A stretch of DNA of 64,000 bases from JAAYUD01 sp963676865 (GTDB taxonomy: Bacteria > Bacteroidota > Bacteroidia > Bacteroidales > Bacteroidaceae), in assembly GCA_963676865.2 (NCBI GenBank), contig CAXXSS010000001.1, forward strand, positions 2,604,001 to 2,668,000, in the 5' to 3' direction. The notes beneath the pieces are model-generated. The model searched no databases and was not told the origin of the DNA. It saw only the letters and a program-made list of their open reading frames with translations. Shown here piece by piece: positions 63,440 through 64,000 of this stretch (the stretch's first letter is position 1; every line of letters starts with the position of its first letter). The translations under genes and the position numbers were made by a program.

Positions 63440-64000
63440 ATGAATACACAAAAAATATTTTTGGGGAGTTTGATTCTCGCCTTTGCATTATTCATGAATA
63501 GCTGTAAGGATGATTACAGCGTGGACATAGCTCCTGGCCCTGGTGTCACACCTCAGGCTACATTTACTCCCGAAGGTGATATCGCTATTGCCGGAGGTGG
63601 CGGTTCTTCGACGATTCAGGTCGTATCTAACATGCCTGATAGTACTATTAGTGCTGCAGTAAATTATGCTACTACCGGTGAATCTTGGTGCACCACAAAG
63701 ATTGTTGACAATAAGGTAACACTCTCAGTGGCTCAAAATACAAGTTATTCACCTCGTGCCGCTACATTGAAAATAAAAGCTTTTACTCTTTTGAAGACGT
63801 TTGCGGTCGAACAGGACGGTAAAGATTATGTAATTGATGTTACTTATCCTTATAGTAAAAATTATAAGATCAATATTCCTTCTGTTTCCGATTTTAATAA
63901 TGCAAAAACAAATATCTTTGCAGTAATGGACGGAAGTCAGAAGATAGCAGAAATTTGTCTGGAGTATATCAATGCTACAGGAATGTCTTCGCGCGCTATT
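63440..64000 (+). CDS. BACON-domain lipoprotein, 5' part (cut by window edge)
   Basis: The ATG at 63440 opens a frame that runs off the window (187 codons seen). It starts with a type II signal peptide (LGSLILAFALFMNSC, Cys22), followed by a BACON-like domain (about 40-120: GGGGSSTIQVVSNMPDS, then SVAQNTSYSPRAATLKIKA, then VEQDGKD). It starts 23 nt after the previous lipoprotein gene, in the same operon. The function of the missing C-terminus cannot be judged. Confidence 0.85.
   Translation, partial: MNTQKIFLGSLILAFALFMNSCKDDYSVDIAPGPGVTPQATFTPEGDIAIAGGGGSSTIQVVSNMPDSTISAAVNYATTGESWCTTKIVDNKVTLSVAQNTSYSPRAATLKIKAFTLLKTFAVEQDGKDYVIDVTYPYSKNYKINIPSVSDFNNAKTNIFAVMDGSQKIAEICLEYINATGMSSRAI

Overview
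The window is Bacteroidales chromosomal DNA, from Bacteroides or a close relative. The evidence is consistent: two SusC/SusD-type loci, ECF sigma/FecR pairs, a serine palmitoyltransferase (bacterial sphingolipids), many Bacteroidota-only families (DUF4831, DUF4837, DUF4249, DUF4377, BACON), almost no Shine-Dalgarno sequences, and promoters with the TAnnTTTG -7 element. No species can be named from the sequence alone.

Layout. 1-4.4 kb: a two-component pair (response regulator cut by the window edge, TPR histidine kinase) facing two orphan lipoproteins. 4.5-26 kb: housekeeping core, mostly on the + strand: metabolite repair (nnr), a DUF4831 protein, a phosphoesterase, a CAT-like acyltransferase, serine palmitoyltransferase facing a lipid kinase, aspS-coaX-lptC-CNNM/CorC-ppiD, then rlmN-DUF4837-pdxA-sigma54 activator-lptE-TPR-secG and an MFS carrier. 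Envelope biogenesis (LptC, LptE, PpiD, SecG, sphingolipid synthesis) dominates. 26.2-26.8 kb is non-coding and carries an unexplained motif array with a 41-42 bp period.

26.8-32.6 kb: a - strand signalling operon (ECF sigma, FecR, STN-type TonB receptor, DUF4249 lipoprotein, second ECF sigma) behind a consensus promoter. 32.7-41.9 kb: a polysaccharide utilisation locus (SusC, SusD, GH30 glycosidase, surface glycan-binding lipoprotein) with a SusR-like membrane regulator upstream. It resembles the known beta-1,6-glucan locus of Bacteroides thetaiotaomicron but has no beta-glucosidase here. 42-45.4 kb: TPR protein, coiled-coil lipoprotein and a CCA-adding-type nucleotidyltransferase.

45.4-53.6 kb is an accessory, decaying region: a 5'-truncated amidase, inverted and tandem repeats, a complete IS3-family element with a -1 frameshift signal, a TPR/DUF2971-like protein with near-identical 99-bp repeats, a frameshifted lipocalin-like lipoprotein, a glycosyltransferase behind a frameshifted membrane-protein gene, a Fic/AlbA-type C-terminal fragment, and a candidate structured small RNA with its own promoter and terminator. 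53.6-64 kb: a DUF4377 lipoprotein, then a second utilisation locus controlled by an ECF sigma/FecR pair (sigma, FecR, STN-SusC, SusD, two BACON lipoproteins), cut by the right edge.

The best candidates for something undescribed are the 41-42 bp periodic array, the small RNA candidate at 53.4 kb, the TPR/DUF2971 protein, and the operon carrying an ECF sigma gene at each end. No CRISPR array, rRNA or tRNA was seen.
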